NCBI GenBank assembly: GCA_024704175.1
Contig: CP085629.1
Span: forward strand, 7,128,001-7,192,000
Source: Paenibacillus sp. P25
GTDB taxonomy: Bacteria; Bacillota; Bacilli; Paenibacillales; NBRC-103111
DNA length: 64,000 nucleotides
Reading direction: 5' to 3'
Part shown: one piece after another, positions 1 to 30,363 of the stretch
Layout: each line of letters starts with the position of its first letter
Position numbering within the stretch: position 1 is the first letter of the stretch
Program-made: the position numbers and the translations under genes
Notes under the pieces: generated by a model
The model's database searches: none
Told to the model about the DNA's origin: nothing
What the model saw: the letters and a program-made list of their open reading frames with translations, nothing else

Positions 1-19753
<19,753 letters not shown>

Positions 19754-19786
19754 ACGGAACCGGCCGGAATGCATCATCCCAAAAGA

Positions 19787-19821
19787 GTGTGTGCCTATCA
19801 TCGTTCTCCGGGCGCACACTC
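19787..19821 (+). promoter_or_regulatory. Stem-loop between the two NRPS genes
   Basis: Arms GAGTGTGTGCC (19787-19797) and GGCGCACACTC (19811-19821) form an 11-bp stem with one G-U pair and a 13-base loop. No T run follows, so it is not a standard terminator. It could stabilise or partially attenuate the message between the synthetases. Confidence 0.6.
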
Positions 19822-19857
19822 CGGGTATTTCACACATCGCTACGGGGAGGTTTACGA

Positions 19858-22800
19858 ATGAAGTCCGTCTTTGCGAAGGAAGAAGCTTATTGGAACGAAA
19901 CATTGAACGCCGAAGACCATATGAGCTTTTTGCCTTACAGCCGCTCCATTCCTAAAGGAGGGATCTCTGACGATAAGCGGAACATAGGTGCAATTCACCG
20001 GACAGCGCCTCCGGAGCTATCGGCCAAAATCCTCTCGATGGCGAACGGGGCGGACATGGCCGTTTATATGATTTTATGGGCCGGGGTGAGTGGCTTGCTG
20101 CACACCTATACCCGTCAAGAGCATGTGATTGCGGGCATGCCTACGTGCAGCGAGCCGGATGAGGAGAACCCGCCGATCAACGAAGTTCTGGCAATCAAGA
20201 TTACAGTGAACGGCGAAAGCACGTTTAGAACGCTGCTCAGCCAAACCAAAACGTCTATCAGCGAGGCCGTCCGGCACCAGCACCTACCGTTTCGAAAAAT
20301 GGTGCGCCAGATGAATGTTCAAACCAATTCGCTTGGCGAACCCATGGTCCATACCGTAATCTCCTATTCAAAAATACATACCGGCGCATGGAATCATAAA
20401 AATGGGACAGATACCGAATTCCGGTTTGATTCAAATCAGGATTCCATTCATCTGCAGGTAAGCTTTGATGCGGCTCGATATGATCAAGACTTTATCGATC
20501 AGGCGATCGATCATTACGTTCGGTCGCTTTCCGTCGTCTTGCACCAGCCGGACCTGGCCTTCGGCCATGTGGATGTATTATCCGAGGAAGAGAAGCATCG
20601 GCTTCTTGCTGTATTCAACGATACGGAGGCGGACTACCCGAGGGAGAAGACAATTCACCAATTGTTCGAGGAGCGGGCGGAGCGGTATCCGGATGCGGTG
20701 GCGGTCGAATATGAAGGGCGGCGGATCTCGTACCGCGAGCTGAACGAGAGGGCGAACCGCTTGGCGCATTCGCTGCGTGCACGGGGTGTGAAGCCGGACC
20801 AGCTCGTCGGCATTATGGCCGAGCGCTGCTCCCTGATGGTCGTCGGCATCCTCGCGATCCTGAAGGCGGGCGGAGCCTATGTGCCGATCGACCCGGACTA
20901 TCCGGAGGAGCGCATCCGCTACATGCTGGACGATTCCGGAGCACAGGTGCTGCTTATTCAAAAGCATTTGCAGGACAAAGCGGCCTTTGAGGGGTCCGTG
21001 GTGCTGCTGGACGACGAGGCGTCCTATGCGGGAGACGGCTCCAACCCGGAACCGGTCAATCAGCCGGCCGACCTGGCCTATGTCATCTATACCTCCGGCA
21101 CAACGGGCAAGCCGAAGGGAACCTTGATCGAGCACAAGAACGTCGTCCGGCTATTGTTCAACAGCAAGAACTTGTTCGACTTCGGACCATCGGATACGTG
21201 GACCCTGTTCCACTCGTTCTGCTTCGATTTCTCGGTCTGGGAAATGTACGGGGCGCCGCTGTACGGGGGCAGGCTGGTGATCGTCCCGGCGCTGACGGCG
21301 AAACATCCGGCGCAGTTCCTGCAGTCGCTGAAGGAACGGCGAGTGACGATTCTGAACCAAACGCCGACGTATTTCTACCAGCTGCTTCGCGAGGCGCTGG
21401 CGGAAGGCGGGGAGGAGCTGAGCATCCGGAAGGTCATCTTCGGGGGCGAGGCGCTGGCACCGCAGTTGCTGAAGGATTGGAAGACGCGATACCCGAACAC
21501 GCAGCTAATCAATATGTACGGGATCACGGAAACGACCGTGCACGTAACGTACAAAGAAATAACCGAAGTGGAAATTGAGCAAGGCCGAAGTAATATCGGG
21601 CGGCCGATCCCGACGCTCAAGGTGTACGTGCTGGATACCAATCGCCGGTGCGTCCCGGTTGGAGTGGCCGGCGAGATGTATGTGGCCGGGGACGGGCTGG
21701 CGCGCGGTTACCTGCATCGGCCGGAGCTGACGGCGGAGAAGTTCGTGGACAATCCGTTCGAACCCGGCGGGCGGATGTACAAGTCGGGCGACCTGGCGCG
21801 CTGGTCGCCGGACGGCAAAGATTGAGTATTTGGGCCGGATCGACCATCAGGTGAAAATACGCGGGTACCGGATCGAGCTGGGCGAAGTGGAATCGCAGCT
21901 GCTCAAGGTGGAATCGGTGCGGGAAGCGATCGTCATCGCACGGGAAGACGGAAGCGGAGAGAAGCGACTGTGCGCTTACTTTGTGGCGGATAAGCCGCTG
22001 ACCGTCAGCGAGCTGAGGGCGGAGCTGTCGCAGGAGATGCCGGCTTACATGCTTTGCCGTCGTACTTTATTCAGCTGGAGCGGATGCCGCTGACTTCGAA
22101 CGGGAAGACCGACCGCAAGGCGCTTCCCGCGCCGGACGCGGATTTGCAGACGGGAACGGAATATAGAGCCCCCGCACACCGCAGGAGGTGCAGCTCGTGC
22201 GAATTTGGCAAGAGGTGCTTGGGCCGGTGAAGATCGGAGTGAAGGACAGCTTCTTCGATCTCGGGGGCCATTCCTTGAGCCTGATGCAGTTAATTCAGAG
22301 GGTGTACGCCGAAACCGGAGTCGAAATCCCCCTTCAGAAGATGTTTCAGCATCCTACGATTGAGGCGATGGCGTATGAGATTTGGGAATCCGGACCTGAG
22401 GGACGCGGCGGCCATCATTTTATAAAGCTTAATGAGCACGGCCCGATGAATGTCTTTTGCTTCCCTCCGGCGGCCGGATACGGCTTAAGCTATATGGAGC
22501 TGGCAAAAGAACTCGATCACTGCTGCACGCTTTACGCCATTGATTTTATAGACGATATCGAAAGTGCCGAGCACATACCGGACCGATACGCGGACGAAAT
22601 CGTTCGCATCCAGGAGCAATCGCCTTATGTGCTGCTGGGATATTCTTTAGGCGGCAATTTGATGTTTGAAGTGGCCCAGGCGATGGAGAGAAGAGGGTAC
22701 CGCGTATCGGATCTGATCATGGTAGACTCCCGGAATAAACAAGCCCCGACTCCGCCGGACGAAGTCGAGAATGACATCAAAGAAATTCTTGAGCCTGCCG

Positions 22801-23141
22801 AAGGACTGGAGAAGGAATTACTCGGCAATCCGTTCATTCGCGAGCGCGTGGAGCATAAAGTGCGGGCGTACCTGACGTATGGAGCGCAGCTGGTCCATTC
22901 GGGAACCGTTCAAGCGAACATTCACGGGTTAAAGGCGGAGCAATCCGATGAACGCGGAGCGGCGGGCCACGGATTGTCGTGGCACGAATCGACCCGGCAT
23001 AACTATACGGAATATCAGCTTTCCGGGGTCCATGAGAACGTGCTTGCTCAGGATTACGTGAAAGAAAACGCGAAAGTGATCCGGCGCATCATCCACCGGA
23101 TGAGCGAACAGACGGCGGAAGCCCGGAAGGTGTTGTTTTAG
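19858..23141 (+). CDS. Terminating NRPS: half C-A(Thr)-PCP-TE
   Basis: Final NRPS module, about 1,094 codons. The start is ATG 19858 behind GGGGAGG. The first 240 or so residues match only the C-terminal half of a condensation domain (HVIAGMPT and HQHLPFRKMV regions) and lack the HHxxxDG motif. An A domain (about 20635-22120) with the exact Thr code DFWNIGMVHK follows, then a carrier with LGGHSL (about 22180-22380) and a type I thioesterase (about 22430-23110) with the nucleophile motif GYSLGG, VDS and GVHENV as candidate Ser-Asp-His residues. The TE would release or cyclise the peptide. Frame breaks lie near 21815, 22053 and 22171. It lies 104 bases after the first NRPS, with a ribosome binding site and an intergenic hairpin between. 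Confidence 0.9.
20612..22122 (+). repeat. Thr A-domain repeat, copy 2
   Basis: Partner of 16602-18112, inside the second NRPS gene. It encodes the same pocket DFWNIGMVHK. Confidence 0.9.
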
Positions 23142-23159
23142 AAGGGGGACAAAACGGCG

Positions 23160-24939
23160 GTGCAGGAACAAAAGGACGGATGGGCCCTTCAGAAATCATT
23201 CCTTTGGTTATTGACATTTATGAAGCCCCACATCGGCTGGATGATCGCCGGGATTGTTTCCGCCATAGCGGCGGCGGTGATCGAGGTTTGGACGGGGAGT
23301 TTAATTCAAAATTTAACGGCGCAAGCGGACCATGGAACGAGGCAGTTCGCTGTACGGCTTGTTTTAACGATCTTCGCGATCATTCTCGTCGGCGTACCCG
23401 CGAAATATTTCATGGCGTTCGGAACGGAGCGAAGCAGCGCCTTGACCATGAAAGATATCCGCGACCACCTGATGAGCCATATCGGAAAGCTTCCCGTTCA
23501 TTATCTCGAAAGGCAGCACTCCGGCGATATGCTGTCCAGGTCAAGCAATGACCTGCAGATGATTCAGCAATTCATGGTCCGGGACTTGGCGCAATGGTTT
23601 TACCATCCGTCGCTGTTTATCGGTCGCTTTGTTTATTTAATCTGGATCCAGTGGCGGCTCGTCTTATTCAGTCTGCTGCTGGTTCCCGTTTCTTTGCTTG
23701 TATCGCATTGGGTGGGCAAGCAAATGGAGCGGCTGACGGAAGAGGCGCAGTCCCATATGGGGCGGATGAACGCTATTGTGCAGGATACACTAGGGGGCAT
23801 GCCGGTTGTAAAAAGCTACCTGCTGTCAGGGTCGCTGTTTCGTTCGTTCGAGTCGTATCTTCAATTGACGCTGCAAAAAAAGCTGGCCGTGCATAAACGG
23901 GAGGCCTGGATCGATCCGCTCTTGTTTACATTGATGCTTAGTCCGATCATCTTCTCGGTGATCTACGGAAGCTATTTGATCTCCAGAGGTCAGTTCGGCG
24001 CCGGAGAGCTGATCGCCTTTCTTTACCTGCTCAATTTATGTCTGGAGCCGCTCGGGCATATTCCGACCCTGGTGACGAATACGTTCCAAATGACAGGGGC
24101 TTTAAAGCGGATAACCGAAATCTTGAAGCGACCCGCCGAGAATCAGGAGGGTCACCCGATCCCAAGAACGGATCATCCGCCCATCGTGTTCAACAACGTT
24201 ACGTTCGCTTACGATCATAAGCCGCCTGTGCTGCGAAACCTTAGCTTTACGGTACCGGAAGGGAAGACCATAGCGCTGATCGGCGCGAGCGGCGGGGAAG
24301 AGCACGGTATTTAAGCCGCTGTGCGGGTTCTATCCCCTGCCGGAAGATCAAGGAACGATTGAAGTCTTCGGCCAACCGATTCGAAGCGGCGGCCTGAGTG
24401 AGCTTCGCTCCCATTTTGCCGTCGTGACCCAGGATGCGTATTTATTCAGCGGCACGATTGCCGAGAATATTGCGTACGGGCGGGAGCATGCGACAATGGA
24501 CGAGGTGATGGAGGCGGCCCAACGGGCCCATGCGCATTCGTTCATTATGGAATTTCCGGAAGGATACCAGACCGAGGTGGGAGAAAGGGGCGGGCGCCTG
24601 TCCGGCGGACAGCGTCAGCGGATCACCATCGCGCGCGCCTTTCTCAAGAACGCGCCGATCCTGCTGCTGGACGAACCCACATCCGCGCTGGATACGGCGT
24701 CTGAATTCTATGTTCAAGAGGCGCTGAACGTCCTTATGAAAGACAGAACGACGATGGTCGTTGCACATCGGCTGTCCACGATCGAGAAGGCGGATGAAAT
24801 TTGGGTCATGGAGCAGGGAGAAATCGCGGAAGCGGGAAGCCATGCCGAGTCGCTGGAGAGGAACGGCCTGTATGCCCGCTTGTACCATCAGGAATTTACA
24901 GCCGGCGCAGCAGGAAGCAAGGAGGTGATCTGCACGTGA
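23160..24939 (+). CDS. ABC half-transporter (exporter type), first of a pair
   Basis: Membrane ABC exporter of about 593 codons: transmembrane domain at roughly residues 15-310 and nucleotide-binding domain after about 335. Seen: a disrupted Walker A (LIGASGG then KST), signature LSGGQRQR, Walker B LLLDEPTSALD. The start is GTG 23160, 18 bases after the TE stop, behind GAAGGGGGA. The frame breaks near 24295 inside Walker A; restoring a standard GxxGxGKST needs two missing bases or the removal of one. The 3' end overlaps the next transporter gene (GTGA). By position it matches the paired ABC transporters of polymyxin-type clusters (PmxC/PmxD), so lipopeptide export or self-resistance is inferred. 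Confidence 0.87.
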
Positions 24940-26711
24940 AGGCCGCTGACCTGATCGCCTATGTCAAGGAACTCGGCTCGATCTTGAACTTCATGAGCAG
25001 AAGCCATAAAATTCGCTATTTCGTCGGCCTAAGTGTCGGTACGGTCGTGCAAAGCTTGTTTCTGGTATCCTTCAGTCTGGTCGTCCAAAGTCTCGTGGAT
25101 TTCGCGGAATCGCGGGATGTTTCGCTGGTGTACCGGGCCGGGTTCATTTTGGCCGGGTCCCTGCTGCTTGTGAATTTCGTCGCTCCGAGTTTCACCTATA
25201 TGTACCGCCGCAGTGTAGAGCTGACGATAGCGGGAATCCGGGAACGGCTTTACCGCAAACTCTCCAGGCTCCGGCAGGATTACCTGGAGCGGACGCATAA
25301 CGGGGATATCGTCTCGCGGATGAATAACGACCTCTCGACCTTGGAAGTGACCTACTCCGGTGTCTATTTCGTGTTTCTTGCTGCAAGTCATCATCGGCGC
25401 CGGCTCTCTGGTGATGATGTTTATCGTTCATTGGCCGCTCGCCTGCTCTTCGCTTGTCGTCCTGCTGATTTCTTATGCGGTCAGCGCCCGGTTCGTACGG
25501 CAGATTCGTACGCTGTCCGAGCAATCGCTCCGGCCGCAGGGCAAGCTGGCGGAGAAATTCTCAGACTTTATCGGAGGAATACAGCTTGTAAAACTGTTCC
25601 ATATCCGGCCGATCTATACGCAGTATGCAGGCCTGAACGGCCAAGTGACGCAGGTGGCGACGCAAATCGCCAGGAAGAACGGCATGCTGGCGACCGTGAA
25701 CCATTTTATCAGCTATGTCACGTTTTGCGGAATGATTGTCGTAGGCAGTTTGCTCTATGCCTACGGCCTTATAGGGATGGGCACCGTCGCGGCGTTAGCC
25801 GTGCTGCAAATCAACTTGACCCACGCCATTATGCATTTCGGAACGATCCTGTCGATGGCGCAGAACTCGTTAGCCGGCGCGCACCGGCTGCAGGAAATCA
25901 TGGATCAGGAGGAGGAGCCGGAGCGAATCGGCTCTTCGGATGAGACCCGGTCTTCCTCCGCGTTCTCCCCGGCGATGGTGGAGTTTCGAAGCGTTGACTT
26001 CTCCTACCAGCCGGATACAAGGGTTCTTAGCGGCGTCTCCTTACAAGTGTTCCCGGGCCAAACCGCCGCGATTGTGGGCGCCAGCGGCAGCGGCAAAAGC
26101 ACGCTGATTAAGCCGCTGCTCGGCTTTTATCCCATTGGCGCGGGGAGCTTCTGATTCAAGGCAAGCCGCTCGGACATTATACCTTGGATGAGCTTCGAAG
26201 GTGCATTGCTTATGTGCCGCAAGATGCGTTCCTGTTCAGCGGAACCATTGAGGACAATATCCGTTATGGAAATCCTCAGGCGACGGCGGAGGAAGTCATT
26301 GCGGCGGCCAAGGCGGCCTATGCGCACCACTTTATTCAAGAACTGCCCGAGCAGTATCGGACGCAGGTGGGAGAGCGGGGGAAAGCTCTATCCGGCGGAC
26401 AGAGACAGCGTATTGCGATCGCCCGGGCATTGCTCAAAGACGCGCCGATTCTACTGCTGGACGAAGCGACGTCCGCACTGGATGCCGAATCGGGATACTG
26501 GGTGCAGCAGGCTATTAACCAGCTGATGGAAGGGCGGACGACCATTCTGATCGCCCATCAACGGAGCACCGTGGAGAAAGCGGATTGGATCATGGTCATG
26601 CGCGACGGAACGGTTGTAGAACAAGGTACGCATCGGCAATTGCTCGAACAAGGGGCTTATTACAACCAATTATACGGAAGCACGGCGGAGCAAAAAACGG
26701 CAATCGGTTGA
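24936..26711 (+). CDS. ABC half-transporter (exporter type), second of a pair
   Basis: About 592 codons. Start GTG 24936 behind AGGAGGTGATC, overlapping the stop of the preceding transporter by four bases, which implies translational coupling and probably a heterodimer. The N-terminal membrane domain is followed by an NBD with an intact Walker A (GASGSGKST), Q-loop VPQDAFLF, signature LSGGQRQR, Walker B LLLDEATSALD and H-loop IAHQRST. Frame breaks lie near 25380 and 26145. The stop lies in the loop of a terminator hairpin shared with the convergent PPTase gene. Export of the NRPS product is inferred from position. Confidence 0.87.
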
Positions 26712-26724
26712 TTGCCGTTTCTTT
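26695..26724. terminator. Bidirectional terminator
   Basis: Arms AAACGGCAATC (26695-26705) and GATTGCCGTTT (26710-26720) pair perfectly over 11 bp with the loop GGTT. A runs precede it and T-rich DNA follows on the plus strand, so it can end both the exporter operon and the convergent PPTase gene. Confidence 0.85.
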
Positions 26725-27417
26725 ATTCGGACAGGAGCCGAACGGATTCCTGCGCCAGTTCCGCAAAACTTCGGATGGAGATGCGCTCAGGAAAGTTACT
26801 ATTGCAGGCACAAATCGAAAGCTTGTACGAGTCGTCTATAGGATATTGTTTAAAATGCCGGATTTCACGGGAATATTCATTCTTGAATCGGATATTTCCC
26901 CATTTACCGTGAACGAGATTTGATTCAGGGGAATCGAAAGGCCGAGGCCGATATTCTTCATGTAGCTTTCCTTCAGCGTCCACAAATCATAAAAGCGGCC
27001 CAGCTTGTCTTCCTCCGGCTTTTGTTCAAGGTCCATCCATTCCACATGGGAGAAAAATCTTTTGGCAATCGTCAGATCGATCGGCTTGATTTCTTCAATG
27101 TCGATCCCGATCGGAGCTTCGTCGATCGCACATACAACCCAATGGCCGGCATGGGATAGATTGAAATGGAGCGGATAATCCGTTAGATGAGGTTTGCCGT
27201 AGGCGTTGCGGCCAAAACGGATCTCTCGATTTTTTAACCGCGTTTTTCCGGCGAGGATCACCCTGATCAGCAGCTCAGCCGCAAGCGACCGGCAGCAATC
27301 TTCCTTGAATTTAAACCGGCGCAACTTCTCGGTCTTTTCCTTTGGAACAAGCGGCATGAGAGCGGACACCACTTCTTCCGTGGGAAGCTCTTTTAGATGG
27401 ACAGCATACAATTCCAC
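26723..27417 (-). CDS. sfp: Sfp-type 4'-phosphopantetheinyl transferase
   Basis: Transfers phosphopantetheine from CoA to the Ser of NRPS carrier domains. About 231 residues, the usual length of Sfp. Motifs seen: FNLSHAGHWVVCA, GIDIEEI (metal-binding Asp and Glu) and WTLKESYMKNIGLGL, the WxxKExxxK signature. A lost G in a G run near 26895 splits the frame; across it the C terminus runs on with HFKQYPIDDSYKLSICA, normal for the family. The start is ATG 27417, which fits the family N terminus MELYAVHL. It faces the exporter genes tail to tail and probably activates the neighbouring NRPS, though such enzymes are often promiscuous. Confidence 0.92.
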
Positions 27418-27585
27418 TTTTGATTTTCCTCATAATTATATAATTAAGAACCACAACGACTGGTCAATTATAACACAGCATCAACTATATGTACCACAAT
27501 ATGGTAATCCGGACGGTGCCGCCGAATCAACGCGGTCTATTTGTGCGTCATTCCGAGCTGTGCGGGGACTCGGGAAAAAAGCCGA

Positions 27586-27614
27586 TTGACAGTTTAGTAC
27601 GATCGTACTAAAAT
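27586..27614 (+). promoter_or_regulatory. Near-consensus promoter with operator in the spacer
   Basis: TTGACA (27586-27591), a 17-base spacer and TAAAAT (27609-27614). A perfect 20-bp palindrome, TTTAGTACGATCGTACTAAA (27593-27612), fills the spacer and part of the -10 box. It is the obvious operator for the TetR protein encoded just downstream. The expected transcription start falls at or next to the ATG at 27622, so the message may be leaderless. Confidence 0.85.
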
Positions 27615-27621
27615 TTGAACT

Positions 27622-28284
27622 ATGAAAAATAATAACCCATCTAAACGCCGCAAACCGGCTGTGAACGAGCAAACGAGAAAAGAACAGATTTTGGAGGTTG
27701 CGATCGAGACGGTAGCCGCGTTCGGTTACGCGCAAGCTTCCATCGGGCAAATCGCCAAGCGCGCAGGCATCAGCAAAGGGGTCATCACGTACCACTTCGC
27801 AAGCAAAGACGAGATGATGGATCAGATCGTCACCGAAGTGTATGAGGCGGCGGCCCGGTTCATGGCACCGAGGATCGATAGAGAGACGACCCCGGCAGCA
27901 TGCTGAAGGCTTACATCGAATCGAACCTGGCCTTTCTGGAAGGAAACCGCAACCACATTGTCGCCTTGGCCGAGATCGTAACGAACGCCCGTACGGCAGA
28001 CGGTAAACCCCGCTTCGCGGGCTCCTCGGAAGAGCCGATTTTGGAGCCCTTGATTGAACTGCTGCAATGGGGACAGGAAACCGGGGAGTTCAAAGCGTTC
28101 ACCGCCTTGTCCGCCCGCGTAACCGCCAGCCGCCATTCGAAGCGCGATTGACGGCGTTGCTTACCGTCTGGTAGCGAATCCGGATCTGGACATCCCGGGT
28201 TATTCGCGGGAGCTGGTGTCGCTTTTTCTGGACGCCGTCCGTAAACCGCTCTCTGAAACCAAGTCTGTCAAGGAGGAAGAATAG
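27622..28284 (+). CDS. TetR-family transcriptional regulator
   Basis: DNA-binding repressor of about 220 residues. The N-terminal helix-turn-helix reads IGQIAKRAGISKGVITYHF, typical of TetR. The C-terminal ligand domain is split by frame breaks near 27895 and 28125; the third frame ends ...SETKSVKEEE at 28284. The start is ATG 27622 with no Shine-Dalgarno sequence, directly behind its own promoter and operator. The stop lies 3 bases before ydbS, so it very probably heads and controls the tetR-ydbS-ydbT operon. The ligand is unknown. Confidence 0.9.
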
Positions 28285-28287
28285 AAA

Positions 28288-28754
28288 ATGATGAAGCGTA
28301 TTGATTCCAGAGCGGTTCGGGCATGGAGAATGGAAGGGTGGATGATCGGCGCCGGGGTCTTGCCGTTGTCGCGGTGCTGGGCATCTTGACGGCAAGTTAC
28401 GATTGGCCTGTATGGATTGCCGCTGGTACGGCGGCGGTAGTGGCTCTGCTCGTCGTAATGGACCTGACGGTTGTACCGGGATGGATGTACCGCTCCTGGC
28501 AATATGCCATCGCGGAGAAGGAGATCGAACTCCATCACGGGATCTGGGTTCGGAAGCGAACGTTGATTCCGATGTCCCGCATTCAGCACGTCGACTCGAA
28601 GCAGGGGCCGATTCTGAAATATTACGGGCTTTCGACGGTTACTTTCTCCACGGCGGCCGGCAGTCATCATATTCCTGCTTTATCCGAGGAAGAAGCCGAA
28701 CAGGTACGCAGACAAATTTCGGACTGGGCGGGGGTTGCCGATGAGGAGATCTGA
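28288..28754 (+). CDS. ydbS: Bacterial PH-domain membrane protein YdbS
   Basis: About 156 residues. Start ATG 28288 (or 28291 in the same frame) behind AAGGAGGAAGA. One lost base near 28360 divides the N terminus (MMKRIDSRAVRAWRMEGWM) from the rest. Two hydrophobic segments are followed by a bPH2 (DUF304) domain with ELHHGIWVRKRTLIPMSRIQ, HVDSKQGP and YYGLSTVTFSTA. Pairing with a long multi-bPH2 partner is the Bacillus YdbS-YdbT arrangement. It has been connected to envelope stress or antimicrobial tolerance in Bacillus; its role here is not known. Confidence 0.85.
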
Positions 28755-30226
28755 ACATGAACCGATGACTTCAGGGCGGCGGCTGCATCCGGTATCGATG
28801 ATTTATTTTATCCTCCGGTCGGGGAAAGAACTCTCGGGCCTTCTTCCCCTCATCCCGGTCTGTATTCTGCTCGGCGACCGTTTGCTCGGGCAAGACATCA
28901 GCCGCTTCTTATTGACCGCCTTGATCATTGGGGCGGCCGCCATCCTGCTCATCACTTTCGCTTGGCTGCGCTGGCGCCGTTTTATGTACCGGGTGGAGCA
29001 GGGCCTTCTTTATATCGAGCATGGATTGTGGGTCCGTAAAAAGCTATGGATTCCCAGAGAACGCATCCAGTCGATGAATACGACGCTCAGCCTGTACGAT
29101 CGCATCTTCGGCCTGATTCGGCTGGAGGTGGAAACGGCCGGCGGGGACGGTAAGCCCGAAGCGGTGCTCAGCTCCATTTCGGCTGCGGAGGCGGCCCGTA
29201 TTCAGGAAGCTCTCGGATTTACCATCGCCTCGGCAGCATCCGGGCCTATCCTGAGCCAAACGGAAGGGAACGTTCCGGAGAAGCTTAGTATGAAGGTCGC
29301 CGTTCGGCCGTGCGCTTGCAGTCAGTATGTCGACCGGCAAGTTCGGGGTCATTTGGCTGGCATTGGCCGGCACCGGATTGAAAGTTTGGGACGAGTGGCT
29401 GAAGGGCAGCGAGTTATGGGAACGAATGTATGACCGGCTGGGCGACATCGGCATACCGGGGGTGATCGGAATCCTTGTGGCCTTGTCGTGGTCGCTCGCT
29501 TTTGCGGCCGCTTTTCTTCTGGATTACGGCTTCAGGCTGGAAGCGGCGGGGGATACGCTTACGATTGAGCGGGGATTTCTGGAGAAGAAGCGGACGGTGA
29601 TCGCGCTCCGGCGCATTCAAGCGGTACGTATCACGGAAAATGCGCTGCACAAGCCGTTCGGCATGGTCGCCGTTCGTGTGGTCATTGCGGGAAGTTCGGA
29701 CGGGGAGAAGAAGACGGCCGACTTTTTTCCGCTCGTACGCGTGTCGGAGCTTCCCGGATTGTTCGAAACGTTCTTGCCGGACTTTCGGCTGCCCGAAACC
29801 TGGCATTCCGTTGACCGCAAGGCACGCGCCGGTTACATAACGCTTCCTGTCCTGCTGGGGCTGTGTATAGTCGCCGGAGTCATCCTCCTCTTGCCAACCG
29901 TTTGGAGCTGGTGCGCGCTTGTTCTTCCGCTCATGGCATGGTGGGAAGGAAACCTGCGGTTTCGCCGGGCAGCCTGGTCCAGAGAGGAGGGGCGACTCTC
30001 CATCCGGTTCGGCGGATTCTCGAGACATCGGGTGCTGATCTTGCAATCCCGCATCCAGTGGCACCGGGTTTCCCGGAATCCGCTTCAGGAAGGGAAGAAG
30101 CTCGCAACCTTCAAAGTCGCTTTGGCCTCGGGCAAATCCGGCACGGGCTTCGTATTGCGGCACGCTTCCGAATCCGATATCTGCATGCTGTCGGGCTGGC
30201 TGTCCGCATCGGCCAAGCGTTCCTGA
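28741..30226 (+). CDS. ydbT: Multi-bPH2-domain membrane protein YdbT
   Basis: About 495 residues, with repeated units of two membrane segments and a bPH2 (DUF304) domain. Characteristic pieces are YIEHGLWVRKKLWIPRERIQ, LTIERGFLEKKRTVIALRRIQ and LSIRFGGFSRHRVLILQSRIQ, so three PH-like repeats are visible. A frame break near 29300 divides the first repeat from the second. The start is uncertain: ATG 28741 overlaps ydbS by 14 bases, and ATG 28765 is also in frame. It is the last gene of the TetR operon, and a strong hairpin follows. Confidence 0.85.
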
Positions 30227-30227
30227 G

Positions 30228-30266
30228 ATGCTTGCCATGCGGGCACAGGGCTTGCATGGCAAGCAT
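30228..30266 (+). terminator. Strong hairpin after ydbT
   Basis: Arms ATGCTTGCCATGC (30228-30240) and GCATGGCAAGCAT (30254-30266) pair perfectly over 13 bp with a 13-base loop, starting one base after the ydbT stop. Only a weak T stretch follows, so termination or 3'-end protection are both possible. Confidence 0.65.
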
Positions 30267-30363
30267 GGTTTCTGTGGGCCGGGGAGGACACGCCGGCGGG
30301 CCGCAGATGCAGGAAGCCCGGTTTCCGGGGAACGCCCGGACCTTCTCCATCCTGCTTCCCCGC

